Shown piece after piece: positions 26,516 to 34,382 of a DNA stretch of 40,411 nucleotides. Origin of the DNA: Clostridium yunnanense (GTDB lineage: Bacteria > Bacillota > Clostridia > Clostridiales > Clostridiaceae). Made by a program: the position numbers and the translations under genes. Under the pieces are notes generated by a model that saw only the letters and a list, made by a program, of their open reading frames with translations, was not told where the DNA came from and did not search any database. The stretch lies in assembly GCF_016595795.1 (NCBI RefSeq), contig NZ_JAENHN010000032.1, positions 1 through 40,411 on the forward strand, written 5' to 3'. Positions within the stretch are counted from its first letter, which is position 1; each line of letters starts with the position of its first letter.

Positions 26516-26544
26516 TTGACAATGATTATGTATTTGGGTAATAA
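26516..26544 (+). promoter_or_regulatory. uppS-like gene promoter
   Basis: TTGACA (26516-26521) and TAATAA (26539-26544) with 17-bp spacing. The same segment, including TTGACAAT and TTGGG, recurs in decayed form at 35755-35783. Confidence 0.7.
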
Positions 26545-26591
26545 TAGAATAAAATATTTATATTGGAAAAACAAGAGTGGAAGTGAGTCTA

Positions 26592-27308
26592 ATGTTGAAA
26601 AATCAAATAGATAAAGAAAAAGATATTATACCAAGGCATATAGCTATAGTTTGTGACGGAAACGGAAGATGGGCTAGAAAAAAAGGACTTCCACGAACTT
26701 TTGGACATAGAGCTGGTACCAAACCAATTGAAAACACAATTAAAGAATGCTTTGAACTAGGGGTTGAGGTGCTCACGTTTTATGTTTTCTCTAGTGAAAA
26801 TTGGAATAGATCTAATGAAGAAGTTTCTTTTTTAATGAAACTTTTCGTAGAATTCTTTACAAAGCTACGTAATGAGGTAGGAGAAAATATTAATGTTCGT
26901 CATATCGGTAGTAAGAATAATCTTTCTAAAGAACTGTTAAATGAAATTAAAAAAACAGAAAAGGAATCTGAAAAAAATTCTGGTTTTGTCCTAAATATAG
27001 CATTGAATTATGGAGGACGTTTAGAAATAGTAGATGCTATGCAAGAAATGATGGAAGATATTAATGAGGGAACACTTGATGCTGATAAAATAGATGAAGC
27101 TTTAATTAGCAATTATATGTATACTTCAGGATTGCCTGACGTTGATTTAATCATAAGAACAAGTGGAGAGAAGAGAATAAGTAACTTCCTACTTTGGCAA
27201 TCTGCCGAAGCAAGGCTATGGTTTACTAATGATTTTTGGCCTGATTTTAATCACAACCATTTAATAGATTCAATTAAATATTATAATAAAATTACCCAAG
27301 AAAAATGA
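26592..27308 (+). CDS. uppS: Undecaprenyl diphosphate synthase family protein
   Basis: A 238-aa cis-prenyltransferase that condenses isopentenyl diphosphate units to make a polyprenyl carrier lipid. The catalytic Asp22 is in CDGNGRWARK, with the family segments FGHRAGT, FYVFSSENWNRS and RTSGEKRISNFLLWQSA. Usual uppS genes sit between frr and cdsA; this one is alone with its own promoter, so it may be a second, specialised copy. ATG 26592 was chosen; a GTG at 26577 is in frame but lies in the ribosome site. A truncated copy of the promoter and first codons lies at 35748. Confidence 0.85.
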   Translation: MLKNQIDKEKDIIPRHIAIVCDGNGRWARKKGLPRTFGHRAGTKPIENTIKECFELGVEVLTFYVFSSENWNRSNEEVSFLMKLFVEFFTKLRNEVGENINVRHIGSKNNLSKELLNEIKKTEKESEKNSGFVLNIALNYGGRLEIVDAMQEMMEDINEGTLDADKIDEALISNYMYTSGLPDVDLIIRTSGEKRISNFLLWQSAEARLWFTNDFWPDFNHNHLIDSIKYYNKITQEK

Positions 27309-27312
27309 TAAA

Positions 27313-27407
27313 GATGAACCACTTCAATCCGAAATCTATTTTCAAAACTCCTCTGGGTTCTGAGAGGAGAATTTGAAAATATAAATTCAATTATGAAGTG
27401 GTTCATC
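27313..27407. repeat. Palindromic repeat family, copy C
   Basis: 95 bp with ends GATGAACCACTTC and GAAGTGGTTCATC, a perfect inverted pair. The inner hairpin CTCCTCTGGGTTCTGAGAGGAG lies between ATTTTC and AATTTGAAAAT. It begins 4 nt after the uppS-like stop and may also stop transcription. Confidence 0.9.
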
Positions 27408-27490
27408 TATATAAGAAAGTTATTTGAAATTAGAATATATAAATAAAAGATTATATGAGTGTAAAATGATGAATTTATAGTGGGGATCGT

Positions 27491-27994
27491 ATGGACAAAT
27501 TAATAAAGTTTATAATTTATTCTGTAATTGCAATTTGTGTTTTATACGTTAGCTTTAATATTATATTTTTTATCGGTATGGTTAGTACCAATGGCCGTAA
27601 GGAAGTTGATAAGAAGTTTGTATTAGAATGTAAAGATGATTTAAAAGCTATGGATAAAGATTTTAATCTATCTAGGTTAGAAATTTATTATCAGCAGGGA
27701 GAATATAAGTTTACCATAGATTATAAAAAAAATTTATCTGAAGAAGATAGTAAAGTAATAGTAAATCATATGAAAGAACTATTACTGAAAGATAATGTAA
27801 ATAAGTATTTGGAAAGCAAATATTCATCTGCATGTATATATTTAAAGATTATAGGTAGCAATAACCAGTATCATTATCAAAGCCCGTACTATTTACCATC
27901 AGATTCTAATGCCATAAATGAAGTGAATAATTACAAGTTTTGGTATTTTGTTAAAAGTACAGGAGAAACAATTAGTACTATTGAGGTTGATTAA
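27491..27994 (+). CDS. Small membrane-anchored protein, unknown function
   Basis: 167 aa with one strongly hydrophobic N-terminal helix (about 6-30) followed by a soluble, charged domain that would face outside. No family is recognised; the mixed strand and helix pattern resembles small clostridial lipoprotein-like proteins, but there is no lipobox cysteine. GGGG lies 7 nt before the ATG. It stands alone between repeat C and the terminator at 28115. Confidence 0.6.
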   Translation: MDKLIKFIIYSVIAICVLYVSFNIIFFIGMVSTNGRKEVDKKFVLECKDDLKAMDKDFNLSRLEIYYQQGEYKFTIDYKKNLSEEDSKVIVNHMKELLLKDNVNKYLESKYSSACIYLKIIGSNNQYHYQSPYYLPSDSNAINEVNNYKFWYFVKSTGETISTIEVD

Positions 27995-28114
27995 CTATAG
28001 CTTTGACATGCAAATAATTTTTGTTTTTTGCTGATATCCATATGAAAAACTTTAAAAAGCTTTGGAGACTATAAGCCTTGCTAGCTTGAAAATTTTATAA
28101 AGCTCTATATAGTT

Positions 28115-28154
28115 AAAAAGGATTGAGTTAATAGAAAATAACTCAATCTTTTTT
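28115..28154 (+). terminator. Terminator, GGATTGAG type
   Basis: AGGATTGAGTTA pairs with TAACTCAATCTT, flanked by A5 and T6. It lies 121 nt past the preceding stop and closely matches the stem at 26444 and the decayed one at 12542. Confidence 0.85.
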
Positions 28155-28248
28155 GCTGTTTAATTATGATAAAAAGTTAAAAAAATATATAATGAACCCT
28201 GTAATTTTTCTTACTACGGCATATATATCTTTTAGAAAACAAAATAAA

Positions 28249-28344
28249 GATGTACCACTTCGAAACTAAATCTATTTTTAAAACTTTCACGGCTTCTGGT
28301 GAGAAAATTTAAGAATAATAAATTCCATTACGAAGTGATACATC
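28249..28344. repeat. Palindromic repeat family, copy D
   Basis: 96 bp with ends GATGTACCACTTCG and CGAAGTGATACATC. It shares TCTATTTTTAAAACT and GGCTTCTGGTGAGA with copy B. It ends 34 nt before the replisome organizer start. Confidence 0.9.
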
Positions 28345-28377
28345 CATAAAAATAAAGTGTTAGGGAGAATGAGAGAT

Positions 28378-29154
28378 ATGAGAGAAAGAAAATATGTAAA
28401 ATTCAGAGCTGATATGTATGAGGATACTAAATTCAAAATAATAGATATGAAGCCAGAAAGAGATACAATTCATTATATATGGAATAGGATTGTGCTACTT
28501 GCAGGCAAGGTTAATTTAGAAGGGAACTTGTTTCTTTCAAAAAGCCTTCCATATACAATAGAAACTTTAGCAATAGAGTTTAATAGAGAGGTTCATCAAG
28601 TTAAGCTTGCTTTAGAGCTTTTTATTGAGTTAGAAATGGTTGAATTAACTGATGATAACATATATATAGTGAAAAATTTTGCTAAGCATCAAAATATTAA
28701 GGTGAAAGAAAAAGAAATATCTAAGGATAAAAAAGCTGAATTAAAGGCTATAGATGTTCCATTAAATGAGGCTTGTGACAATAAAGTTGATACTGAGAAG
28801 GCTGAAGAAAAGAATAATAAAGAGTTTGAGGATAACGCTTTGCTTAAGATGGAAAATAAAGAGGAGGGTAGTGCAGGAAACTTAGAAATTATAAATAAAG
28901 ACCTCAGTACTTCTAAGAATAGTGAAATAGATAACAGTAGTGACAATATAGGAGGATATAGCACTGATGTAATAGAAGTTAAAAAGAGTAAAAGGGGTAG
29001 GAAAAAGAAGAAAAACAGTAATTTAAATGCTGAAGTCATTGGCGAAATATTTACAGATGATGAATTTACTGATGATACAATTGGATGCGTATATGAAGGA
29101 GAAAGACCTTTAGGTAAAGGTGAAGTTAGTGTTGCACAATGGTCCTTTGGTTGA
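28378..29154 (+). CDS. Phage replisome organizer N-terminal domain protein
   Basis: 258 aa. The first ~110 residues (MRERKYVKFRADMYEDTKFK, then IHYIWNRIVLLAG and FLSKSLPYTIETLA) match the winged-helix N-terminal domain of phage replisome organizers that melt or mark a replication origin. The middle is a low-complexity acidic linker and the C-terminal part has a very basic patch RGRKKKK. The usual phage partner (DnaC-like loader) is absent and no other phage gene is near, so it is an orphan. ATG 28378 was chosen for its spacing from AGGGAG; ATG 28369 is too close. Confidence 0.75.
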   Translation: MRERKYVKFRADMYEDTKFKIIDMKPERDTIHYIWNRIVLLAGKVNLEGNLFLSKSLPYTIETLAIEFNREVHQVKLALELFIELEMVELTDDNIYIVKNFAKHQNIKVKEKEISKDKKAELKAIDVPLNEACDNKVDTEKAEEKNNKEFEDNALLKMENKEEGSAGNLEIINKDLSTSKNSEIDNSSDNIGGYSTDVIEVKKSKRGRKKKKNSNLNAEVIGEIFTDDEFTDDTIGCVYEGERPLGKGEVSVAQWSFG

Positions 29155-29169
29155 TAGTTGTTTTAAACA

Positions 29170-29220
29170 TTGACATGTGAACATATTTAAATTATCATAT
29201 GATTATATTTGAATATGTTC
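29170..29220 (+). promoter_or_regulatory. Promoter and operator of arsR-arsC
   Basis: TTGACA (29170-29175) and TATCAT (29193-29198) with 17-bp spacing. A 42-bp imperfect palindrome (29179-29220), GAACATATT...AATATGTTC centred on CATATG, overlaps the -10 and start region, as expected for an ArsR operator. Confidence 0.75.
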
Positions 29221-29238
29221 ATATATGAGGTGAGAAAT

Positions 29239-29619
29239 TTGGATTTAATACAAGTGATGAAAGCTTTATCTGATGAGACACGAATAAGAATATTAAATAT
29301 TTTAAAAGATGGGGATCTATGCGTATGTGAGATTGAGTCTATTTTAGATATAAGTCAATCAAATGTATCAAGACATCTAAATAAACTCACCAGTGCTAAA
29401 GTTATTGATTATTATAAGGTAAATAAATATGTATATTACAAAATTAATAGTGAAGCCATGGAAGAATTTAATTTTATAAAAGAATTAATTCAAACTCAAA
29501 CAATGAAATTAAAAAAATGTCAATCTGATATGGAAAAGCTAAAAATATATAAAAGTAGCGGGTTAGGGTGTGAAGACCTAAAAGAAGGTAAAGTGTGTTT
29601 TGAAATTATAGATAAATAG
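29239..29619 (+). CDS. arsR: ArsR-family arsenic-responsive repressor (first copy)
   Basis: 126 aa winged helix. ALSDETRIRILNIL and the recognition helix SQSNVSRHLNKL are typical. Cys28 and Cys30 in DLCVCEIE form the classical As(III)-sensing CxC at the DNA-binding helix. Two more cysteines near the C-terminus (CEDLKEGKVC) may supply further ligands. The start is TTG, placed by GAGG 8 nt upstream; a TTG at 29209 lies in the operator. It precedes arsC by 111 nt. Confidence 0.9.
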   Translation: MDLIQVMKALSDETRIRILNILKDGDLCVCEIESILDISQSNVSRHLNKLTSAKVIDYYKVNKYVYYKINSEAMEEFNFIKELIQTQTMKLKKCQSDMEKLKIYKSSGLGCEDLKEGKVCFEIIDK

Positions 29620-29730
29620 ACCTAAATTGAAGCACCAAATACCGTGCTTTTAAAGTTAGATTCATATTTAAGAGAAAATATTTTATTTATATCTAAAAAT
29701 AACTAAGAGTTAAAAGATGGAGGAATAATA

Positions 29731-30159
29731 ATGAAACCAAAAGTAGCGTTTATATGTGTGCATAATTCTTGTAGATCTCAGATGGCAGAAGCCTTGGGAA
29801 AAATGTTTGCTTCAGATGTATTTGAATCTTATTCAGCAGGAACTGAATTAAGACCACAGATAAATCAAGATGCTGTGAGAATAATTAAGGATTTATATAA
29901 TATTGATATGAATGAAACACAAAAATCGAAGCTACTTACGGATATACCAGAAGTAGATATTGTTATAAAGATGGGCTGTAATGTAGTTTGTCCTTTCTTG
30001 CCTTCAAAGCATGAAGAAGATTGGGGCTTAGATGACCCATCAGGTAAAAGTGATGAGGAATTTATTAAAACTGCTAAAGCTATTGAAGAGAAAATACAAG
30101 ATTTAAAAAGAAGAATTGAAAATAATAAAATTAATTTAAGTACTATAGGGGGAATTTAG
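29731..30159 (+). CDS. arsC: Arsenate reductase, thioredoxin-coupled type
   Basis: Reduces arsenate to arsenite. It has the low-molecular-weight phosphatase fold: P-loop CVHNSCR at 9-15 with nucleophile Cys9, and resolving cysteines Cys83 and Cys88 in MGCNVVCP. DDPSGKSDEEF near 105-115 supplies the conserved aspartate. At 142 aa it is full length. GGAGG lies before the ATG. It shares the first ars transcript with arsR and is followed by a strong terminator. Confidence 0.94.
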   Translation: MKPKVAFICVHNSCRSQMAEALGKMFASDVFESYSAGTELRPQINQDAVRIIKDLYNIDMNETQKSKLLTDIPEVDIVIKMGCNVVCPFLPSKHEEDWGLDDPSGKSDEEFIKTAKAIEEKIQDLKRRIENNKINLSTIGGI

Positions 30160-30187
30160 TAGCATATAACTGAATAAATATGATTTT

Positions 30188-30211
30188 AAGCCAGTGAAAA
30201 CTGGCTTTTTT
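30188..30211 (+). terminator. Terminator of arsR-arsC
   Basis: 8-bp perfect stem AAGCCAGT/ACTGGCTT with a GAAA tetraloop (30196-30199) and six T at 30206-30211. Confidence 0.93.
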
Positions 30212-30355
30212 GTTTTATCTCTTGGATATCTAATAGAATATTAACCAGCATCAATATTTCTATATTTATTCACATTATTTTTATGAAATCATAGTATGAA
30301 TATAGATGAATACATATGTTTGTGTTAAAGAATTGTGATGATTACAAAGCAGATG

Positions 30356-30407
30356 TTGACTATACATAGATAATCATCTATATTATATATAGATGATTAT
30401 CTATGTA
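30356..30407 (+). promoter_or_regulatory. Promoter inside a 45-bp palindrome, second ars operon
   Basis: TTGACT (30356-30361) and TATATT (30379-30384) with 17-bp spacing. Perfect 21-bp inverted arms (30363-30383 and 30387-30407) with a 3-bp centre cover the spacer, -10 and transcription start. Its sequence differs from the first ars operator, so the two ArsR proteins may each have their own site. Confidence 0.85.
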
Positions 30408-30419
30408 GGGAGTGATAAA

Positions 30420-30743
30420 TTGAAAATTGATTATAATGAAAATGCAAAAATAATTAAAGCTCTTTCTGATGCAAATAGATTAAAGATAATTGATATACTA
30501 TCTTGTGGAGAAAAATGTGCTTGTGATATATTAGAAAACTTCGATTTTACTCAGCCAACACTTTCTCATCATATGAAGGTTTTGATGGAGTGTGGTCTTG
30601 TAAATAGTCGAAAAGAAGGTTTATGGAATCACTATTCATTAAACGCTACTAACTGCAACAAATTAATGTTATTTATAATGAATCTTATTACTGATACTGA
30701 GGATTGTATATGTAAAGATAAATCTAAATGTGAATGCAAATAG
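30420..30743 (+). CDS. arsR: ArsR-family repressor (second copy)
   Basis: 107 aa. IKALSDANRLKIIDIL and the recognition helix TQPTLSHHMKVL are typical. Cys33 and Cys35 in EKCACDILE give the As(III) site, with Cys29 close by, and the C-terminus is cysteine-rich (CICKDKSKCEC). It differs clearly from the first copy. The start is TTG, with AGGGAG 7 nt upstream. It is followed 17 nt later by arsD and should control arsD-arsA-acr3. Confidence 0.9.
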   Translation: MKIDYNENAKIIKALSDANRLKIIDILSCGEKCACDILENFDFTQPTLSHHMKVLMECGLVNSRKEGLWNHYSLNATNCNKLMLFIMNLITDTEDCICKDKSKCECK

Positions 30744-30760
30744 AAAAGGGGATATATATT

Positions 30761-31132
30761 ATGAAGAAAATGATTATTTTTGATCCAGCAATGTGTTGTT
30801 CTACAGGAGTTTGTGGTCCGAGTATAGATCCAGAGCTATTAAGAGTGTCTACTGTTTTAAATAATTTAAAAAGTAGAGGTATTATAGTTGATAGATTCAA
30901 TTTAACTAATAATCCTCAAGCTTTTGTAGATACCAAAGTTGTTAATCAGTTATTAAACAGTGAAGGAATAGAATGTTTACCTCTAACTATTGTTGATGGA
31001 GAAGTGGTTAAGACTAAAGCATATCCAACAAATGTGGAATTCTGTGCTATGCTTGAAGTTCCTGAAAATTACTTGAAACTTCAAATTAAGAAAAAAACAA
31101 ATGACTGTGGATGTAAAGGCGGATGTTGTTAG
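30761..31132 (+). CDS. arsD: Arsenic metallochaperone ArsD
   Basis: Carries As(III) to the ArsA ATPase. The essential Cys12, Cys13 and Cys18 are in AMCCSTGVCG. The C-terminal pairs Cys116, Cys118, Cys122 and Cys123 are also present. At 123 aa it is full length. The ATG at 30761 was chosen for MKKMIIFDPAM, which matches the family, with AGGGG upstream. Confidence 0.95.
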   Translation: MKKMIIFDPAMCCSTGVCGPSIDPELLRVSTVLNNLKSRGIIVDRFNLTNNPQAFVDTKVVNQLLNSEGIECLPLTIVDGEVVKTKAYPTNVEFCAMLEVPENYLKLQIKKKTNDCGCKGGCC

Positions 31133-31152
31133 CGAAGGAAGGATATTTAAAT

Positions 31153-32898
31153 ATGTGGAAATTATTTAATCCAAATCATATAGAATTAACTAAATATTTA
31201 TTTTTTACTGGAAAAGGTGGAGTAGGGAAAACATCAACTGCTTGTGCTACAGCTATGACTTTAGCTGACCAAGGTAAAAAAATCATGTTGGTAAGCACAG
31301 ATCCAGCTTCAAATCTCCAGGATGTATTTAACAGAGAGTTAAACAATAAAGGAGTTAAAATAGAAGAAGTACCAAACCTTACGGTTGCTAATTTTGATCC
31401 TATAGAAGCTGCAAATGAATACAAGGAAAGTGTTGTTGAACCGTTTAGAGGTAAGCTTCCTGAAGTTGTTATTAAAAACATGGAAGAACAGCTTTCAGGT
31501 TCATGTACAGTTGAAATTGCAGCTTTTAATGAGTTTACTAACTTTATAACTGATGATAGTATTCAAAAAGAATTTGATCATATAATTTTCGATACAGCGC
31601 CTACAGGTCATACCTTAAGAATGCTCCAATTACCTTCAGCATGGAGTAATTTTATAAGTGAAAGTACTCATGGAGCATCTTGTCTTGGACAGTTAGCAGG
31701 ACTTGAAGACAAAAAGGAAATTTATAAAGAGGCAGTGGACACATTAGCCGATGGAAGTTCTACAACTCTTATTTTAGTATCAAGACCAGAGATAACACCT
31801 TTAAAAGAAGCAGAAAGAGCATCTATGGAGCTTAGAGAAATAGGGATAAATAATCAGATTTTAGTTGTAAATGGAGTACTTAATAATGCAGATGATGAGT
31901 TATCCCAAAGTATTTATAATAAACAACAAAGGGCTCTTGAACATATTCCAGAAAAACTAGAAGGTCTAAAAATCTTTGAAATTCCATTAAGACCTTATAA
32001 TATTACTGGTCTCGAGAATGTAAGAGCTTTTTTAAAGGAAGATAATATTAAGATAAGCAATGAAGAACTTAAGGTAAGTACGATGTTAAGTCTTAAGGAT
32101 ATCATTAATGATTTATATAATTCAGATAAAAAGGTCATATTTACAATGGGAAAAGGCGGAGTTGGTAAGACAACAATAGCTGCTACAATTGCTTTAGGAT
32201 TAGCTAATAAAGGCAAGAAGGTTCATCTTACTACTACTGATCCAGCAGCTCATTTGAAATTTGTGTTAGATGAAGGGCAAGGGATAACCTTGAGTAATAT
32301 AGATGAAAAGAAAGAATTGGAAAAATACAAAGAAGAAGTATTAAGTAAAGCTAGAGAAACTATGACAGAAGAGGATATTGAATATATTGAGGAAGATTTA
32401 AGATCTCCATGTACTCAAGAAATTGCTGTTTTTAGAGCTTTTGCTGAGATAGTTGAAAAATCAGAGGATGAAGTGGTTGTAATTGATACAGCTCCAACAG
32501 GACACACTCTTTTACTTTTGGACTCAACAGAAAGCTATAATAAGGAAATATCACGCTCTCAGGGTGATACTCCAGAGTCAGTTAAGAAGCTTTTACCAAA
32601 GCTCAGAAATCCAAAGGAAACAGAGGTTGTGATTGTAACTTTGGCAGAAACTACACCGGTTTATGAAGCGATGAGACTTGATGAGGATTTAAAACGCGCA
32701 GGAATAAACAGCAAATGGTGGGCTATAAATTCAAGTTTGTATGCAACCAGCACAACAAATAATATTTTAAAGGCAAAAGCGAGGAATGAAGTACATTGGA
32801 TTAATAAAGTAAATGATATATCTAGTGGTAACTTTGCAGTTATAGAGTGGAAACCTGAAGAAATAAAGGGTGAGGAACTTATTGAGCTTTTAAAATAA
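31153..32898 (+). CDS. arsA: Arsenite-stimulated pump ATPase ArsA
   Basis: A 581-aa ATPase made of two homologous halves, each with a P-loop GKGGVGKT (near 20-27 and 333-340) and a DTAPTGHT signal sequence. Cys118, Cys177 and Cys420 match the three cysteines that bind As(III) allosterically in the Escherichia coli protein. It normally energises an arsenite efflux pump; here the pump is Acr3, and ArsA-Acr3 pairs occur with ArsD. The ATG was set by GAAGGAAGG and the MWKLFNP start, 20 nt after arsD. Confidence 0.95.
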   Translation: MWKLFNPNHIELTKYLFFTGKGGVGKTSTACATAMTLADQGKKIMLVSTDPASNLQDVFNRELNNKGVKIEEVPNLTVANFDPIEAANEYKESVVEPFRGKLPEVVIKNMEEQLSGSCTVEIAAFNEFTNFITDDSIQKEFDHIIFDTAPTGHTLRMLQLPSAWSNFISESTHGASCLGQLAGLEDKKEIYKEAVDTLADGSSTTLILVSRPEITPLKEAERASMELREIGINNQILVVNGVLNNADDELSQSIYNKQQRALEHIPEKLEGLKIFEIPLRPYNITGLENVRAFLKEDNIKISNEELKVSTMLSLKDIINDLYNSDKKVIFTMGKGGVGKTTIAATIALGLANKGKKVHLTTTDPAAHLKFVLDEGQGITLSNIDEKKELEKYKEEVLSKARETMTEEDIEYIEEDLRSPCTQEIAVFRAFAEIVEKSEDEVVVIDTAPTGHTLLLLDSTESYNKEISRSQGDTPESVKKLLPKLRNPKETEVVIVTLAETTPVYEAMRLDEDLKRAGINSKWWAINSSLYATSTTNNILKAKARNEVHWINKVNDISSGNFAVIEWKPEEIKGEELIELLK

Positions 32899-32920
32899 AG
32901 GCGCAGTTAAGGAACCGTGG

Positions 32921-32967
32921 TGAAATTAAGTGGTTTTGAATTCGATGCTTTAATGAGCTTAAGCAAA
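32921..32967. repeat. Partial copy of the 204-bp palindromic element
   Basis: TGAAATTAAGTGGTT (32921-32935) and, 7 nt on, CGATGCTTTAATGAGCTTA-GCAAA (32943-32967, one mismatch) match 9233-9247 and 9255-9279 with the same spacing. Only the left end is present. It lies between arsA and acr3, right before the acr3 ribosome site. Confidence 0.75.
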
Positions 32968-32992
32968 AACAAACTTTAAGGGGGAATTTTAT

Positions 32993-34042
32993 TTGAGAAG
33001 TAAATCAAGACTTTCATTACTTGATAGATATCTTACACTTTGGATTTTTCTTGCTATGGCTTTAGGTATTACTTTGGGCTGGGCAGTACCAGAGTTATCA
33101 AAAGTGTTATCAAATTTATCTGTTGGGAGTACTTCAGTACCAATTGCAGTTGGATTAATAGTTATGATGTATCCACCTCTAGCAAAGGTAAATTATAAAG
33201 AACTAGGAAAAGTATTTAAAAACCCAAAAGTATTAGGTTTATCTTTGGTTCAAAATTGGGTTATAGGACCAGTGTTGATGTTCATACTTGCTATGGTATT
33301 CCTAAGATCAGATTCGGCTTTAATGACTGGATTAATACTAATAGGACTTGCAAGATGTATAGCTATGGTTATAGTTTGGAATAGTTTAGCTGATGGAGAC
33401 AGTGAATATGCAGCAGCATTAGTAGCTTTTAACTCAATATTCCAGGTTATCTTCTATTCAGTTTTTGCCTATATATTTGTTACAGTATTGCCGCCAGTAT
33501 TTGGGCTCACTGGATATAAAGTTAATATCTCCATGGGCGAAGTTGCAAGGTCTGTGGCGGTTTACCTGGGAGTTCCTTTCGCATTAGGAATGTTAACTAG
33601 GTTAATATTGGAACCAATGATGGGAAATGAATGGTACACAAAAAAATTCATACCTAAGATTAGCCCAGTAGCATTAATTGCGTTATTATTTACAATTATA
33701 ATTATGTTTACTTATAAAGGTCAGTACATTGTACAATTGCCATTAGAAGTAGTGAAAGTAGCAATTCCACTTTTAATATACTTTGTTATCATGTTCTCAG
33801 TATCTTTTTATATAAGTTACAAATCAGGCATTGATTATAAGAAAACTACAACATTAGCATTTACAGCTGCAAGTAACAACTTTGAACTTGCTATTGCTGT
33901 TGCAGTTGCTGTATTTGGAATAGAATCTAAAGAAGCTTTTACTGCGGTTATAGGACCACTTGTGGAAGTACCTGTAATGATAGGATTAGTTAATGTAGCT
34001 CTTTATTGGAGAAAGAAGTATTTCCAAAAGCAACAGCAATAA
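32993..34042 (+). CDS. acr3: Arsenite efflux permease, Acr3 family
   Basis: 349 aa with about ten membrane segments, of the BASS/ACR3 class, not the ArsB class. The conserved cysteine is Cys122 in [19 protein letters not shown]. The conserved [16 protein letters not shown] lies near the C-terminus. It exports As(III) at the cytoplasmic membrane. The start is TTG, preceded by AAGGGGG 8 nt upstream. It is the last gene of the second ars operon, separated from arsA by a 94-nt gap holding a repeat. Confidence 0.94.
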   Translation: MRSKSRLSLLDRYLTLWIFLAMALGITLGWAVPELSKVLSNLSVGSTSVPIAVGLIVMMYPPLAKVNYKELGKVFKNPKVLGLSLVQNWVIGPVLMFILAMVFLRSDSALMTGLILIGLARCIAMVIVWNSLADGDSEYAAALVAFNSIFQVIFYSVFAYIFVTVLPPVFGLTGYKVNISMGEVARSVAVYLGVPFALGMLTRLILEPMMGNEWYTKKFIPKISPVALIALLFTIIIMFTYKGQYIVQLPLEVVKVAIPLLIYFVIMFSVSFYISYKSGIDYKKTTTLAFTAASNNFELAIAVAVAVFGIESKEAFTAVIGPLVEVPVMIGLVNVALYWRKKYFQKQQQ

Positions 34043-34056
34043 TTAAAGAACAGTAT

Positions 34057-34086
34057 TTAATATCGCAATGTCACGCTTTAGTAGAA
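34057..34086 (+). pseudogene. Fragment resembling the MarR gene of the arsM operon
   Basis: Codons at 34060-34086 read ISQCHALVE, identical to residues 36-44 of the MarR protein at 13195, with synonymous base changes. The frame runs on as TRSSEGKSSIDLV without further match. No start is present. It lies 14 nt past acr3. Confidence 0.5.
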
Positions 34087-34127
34087 ACAAGGTCTAGTGA
34101 AGGAAAATCTTCAATAGACCTTGTTTT
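34085..34127 (+). terminator. Terminator of the second ars operon
   Basis: A perfect 12-bp stem (34085-34096 with 34115-34126) with an inner TGAAG/CTTCA helix, followed by a T-tract GTTTTAAT. Confidence 0.9.
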
Positions 34128-34162
34128 AATAAAAATACAGAAATAGTGCCAAAATTTAATTA

Positions 34163-34191
34163 TTGACAAAATTCGAGTTTTTATGCATAAT
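34163..34191 (+). promoter_or_regulatory. Promoter of the APC transporter gene
   Basis: TTGACA (34163-34168) and CATAAT (34186-34191) with exactly 17-bp spacing. Transcription from about 34198 would give a 5' leader of about 185 nt. Confidence 0.7.
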
Positions 34192-34197
34192 GTTAAT

Positions 34198-34382
34198 GCA
34201 ATTATGAATAAATATAAGATAGAGATGAGTTATAATATTAGTAAAGTACAGATAAGCGCTATCAAGCCTTAGAAAAGAAAATGATGCCACAGTGCGCAGT
34301 TGAAACTTTAGTACGGTGAAGTTATGCATAGGTTGGTTTGCTTAGGGTTTGATTAAAATTTATACCTTTAGGAGGAATAATC
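34198..34382 (+). other. Long leader of the APC transporter, possibly structured
   Basis: AGTAAAGT (about 34238) can pair with ACTTTAGT (about 34307) with one mismatch, closing a domain in which GCGCT (34256-34260) can pair with AGTGC (34291-34295). The interior has AAGCC and GATGCCAC. No T-run terminator is seen before the gene. It is not a riboswitch class I recognise. Confidence 0.35.

Noticed and set aside
28689-29039. 116-codon minus-strand frame inside the replisome organizer gene
   Set aside because: Low-complexity phenylalanine/leucine/serine-rich shadow of the lysine/glutamate-rich linker on the plus strand; no ribosome site.
34198-34382. T-box or lysine riboswitch before the APC transporter
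   Set aside because: No T-box bulge sequence (TGGNACC), no terminator, and no lysine-riboswitch core could be found.
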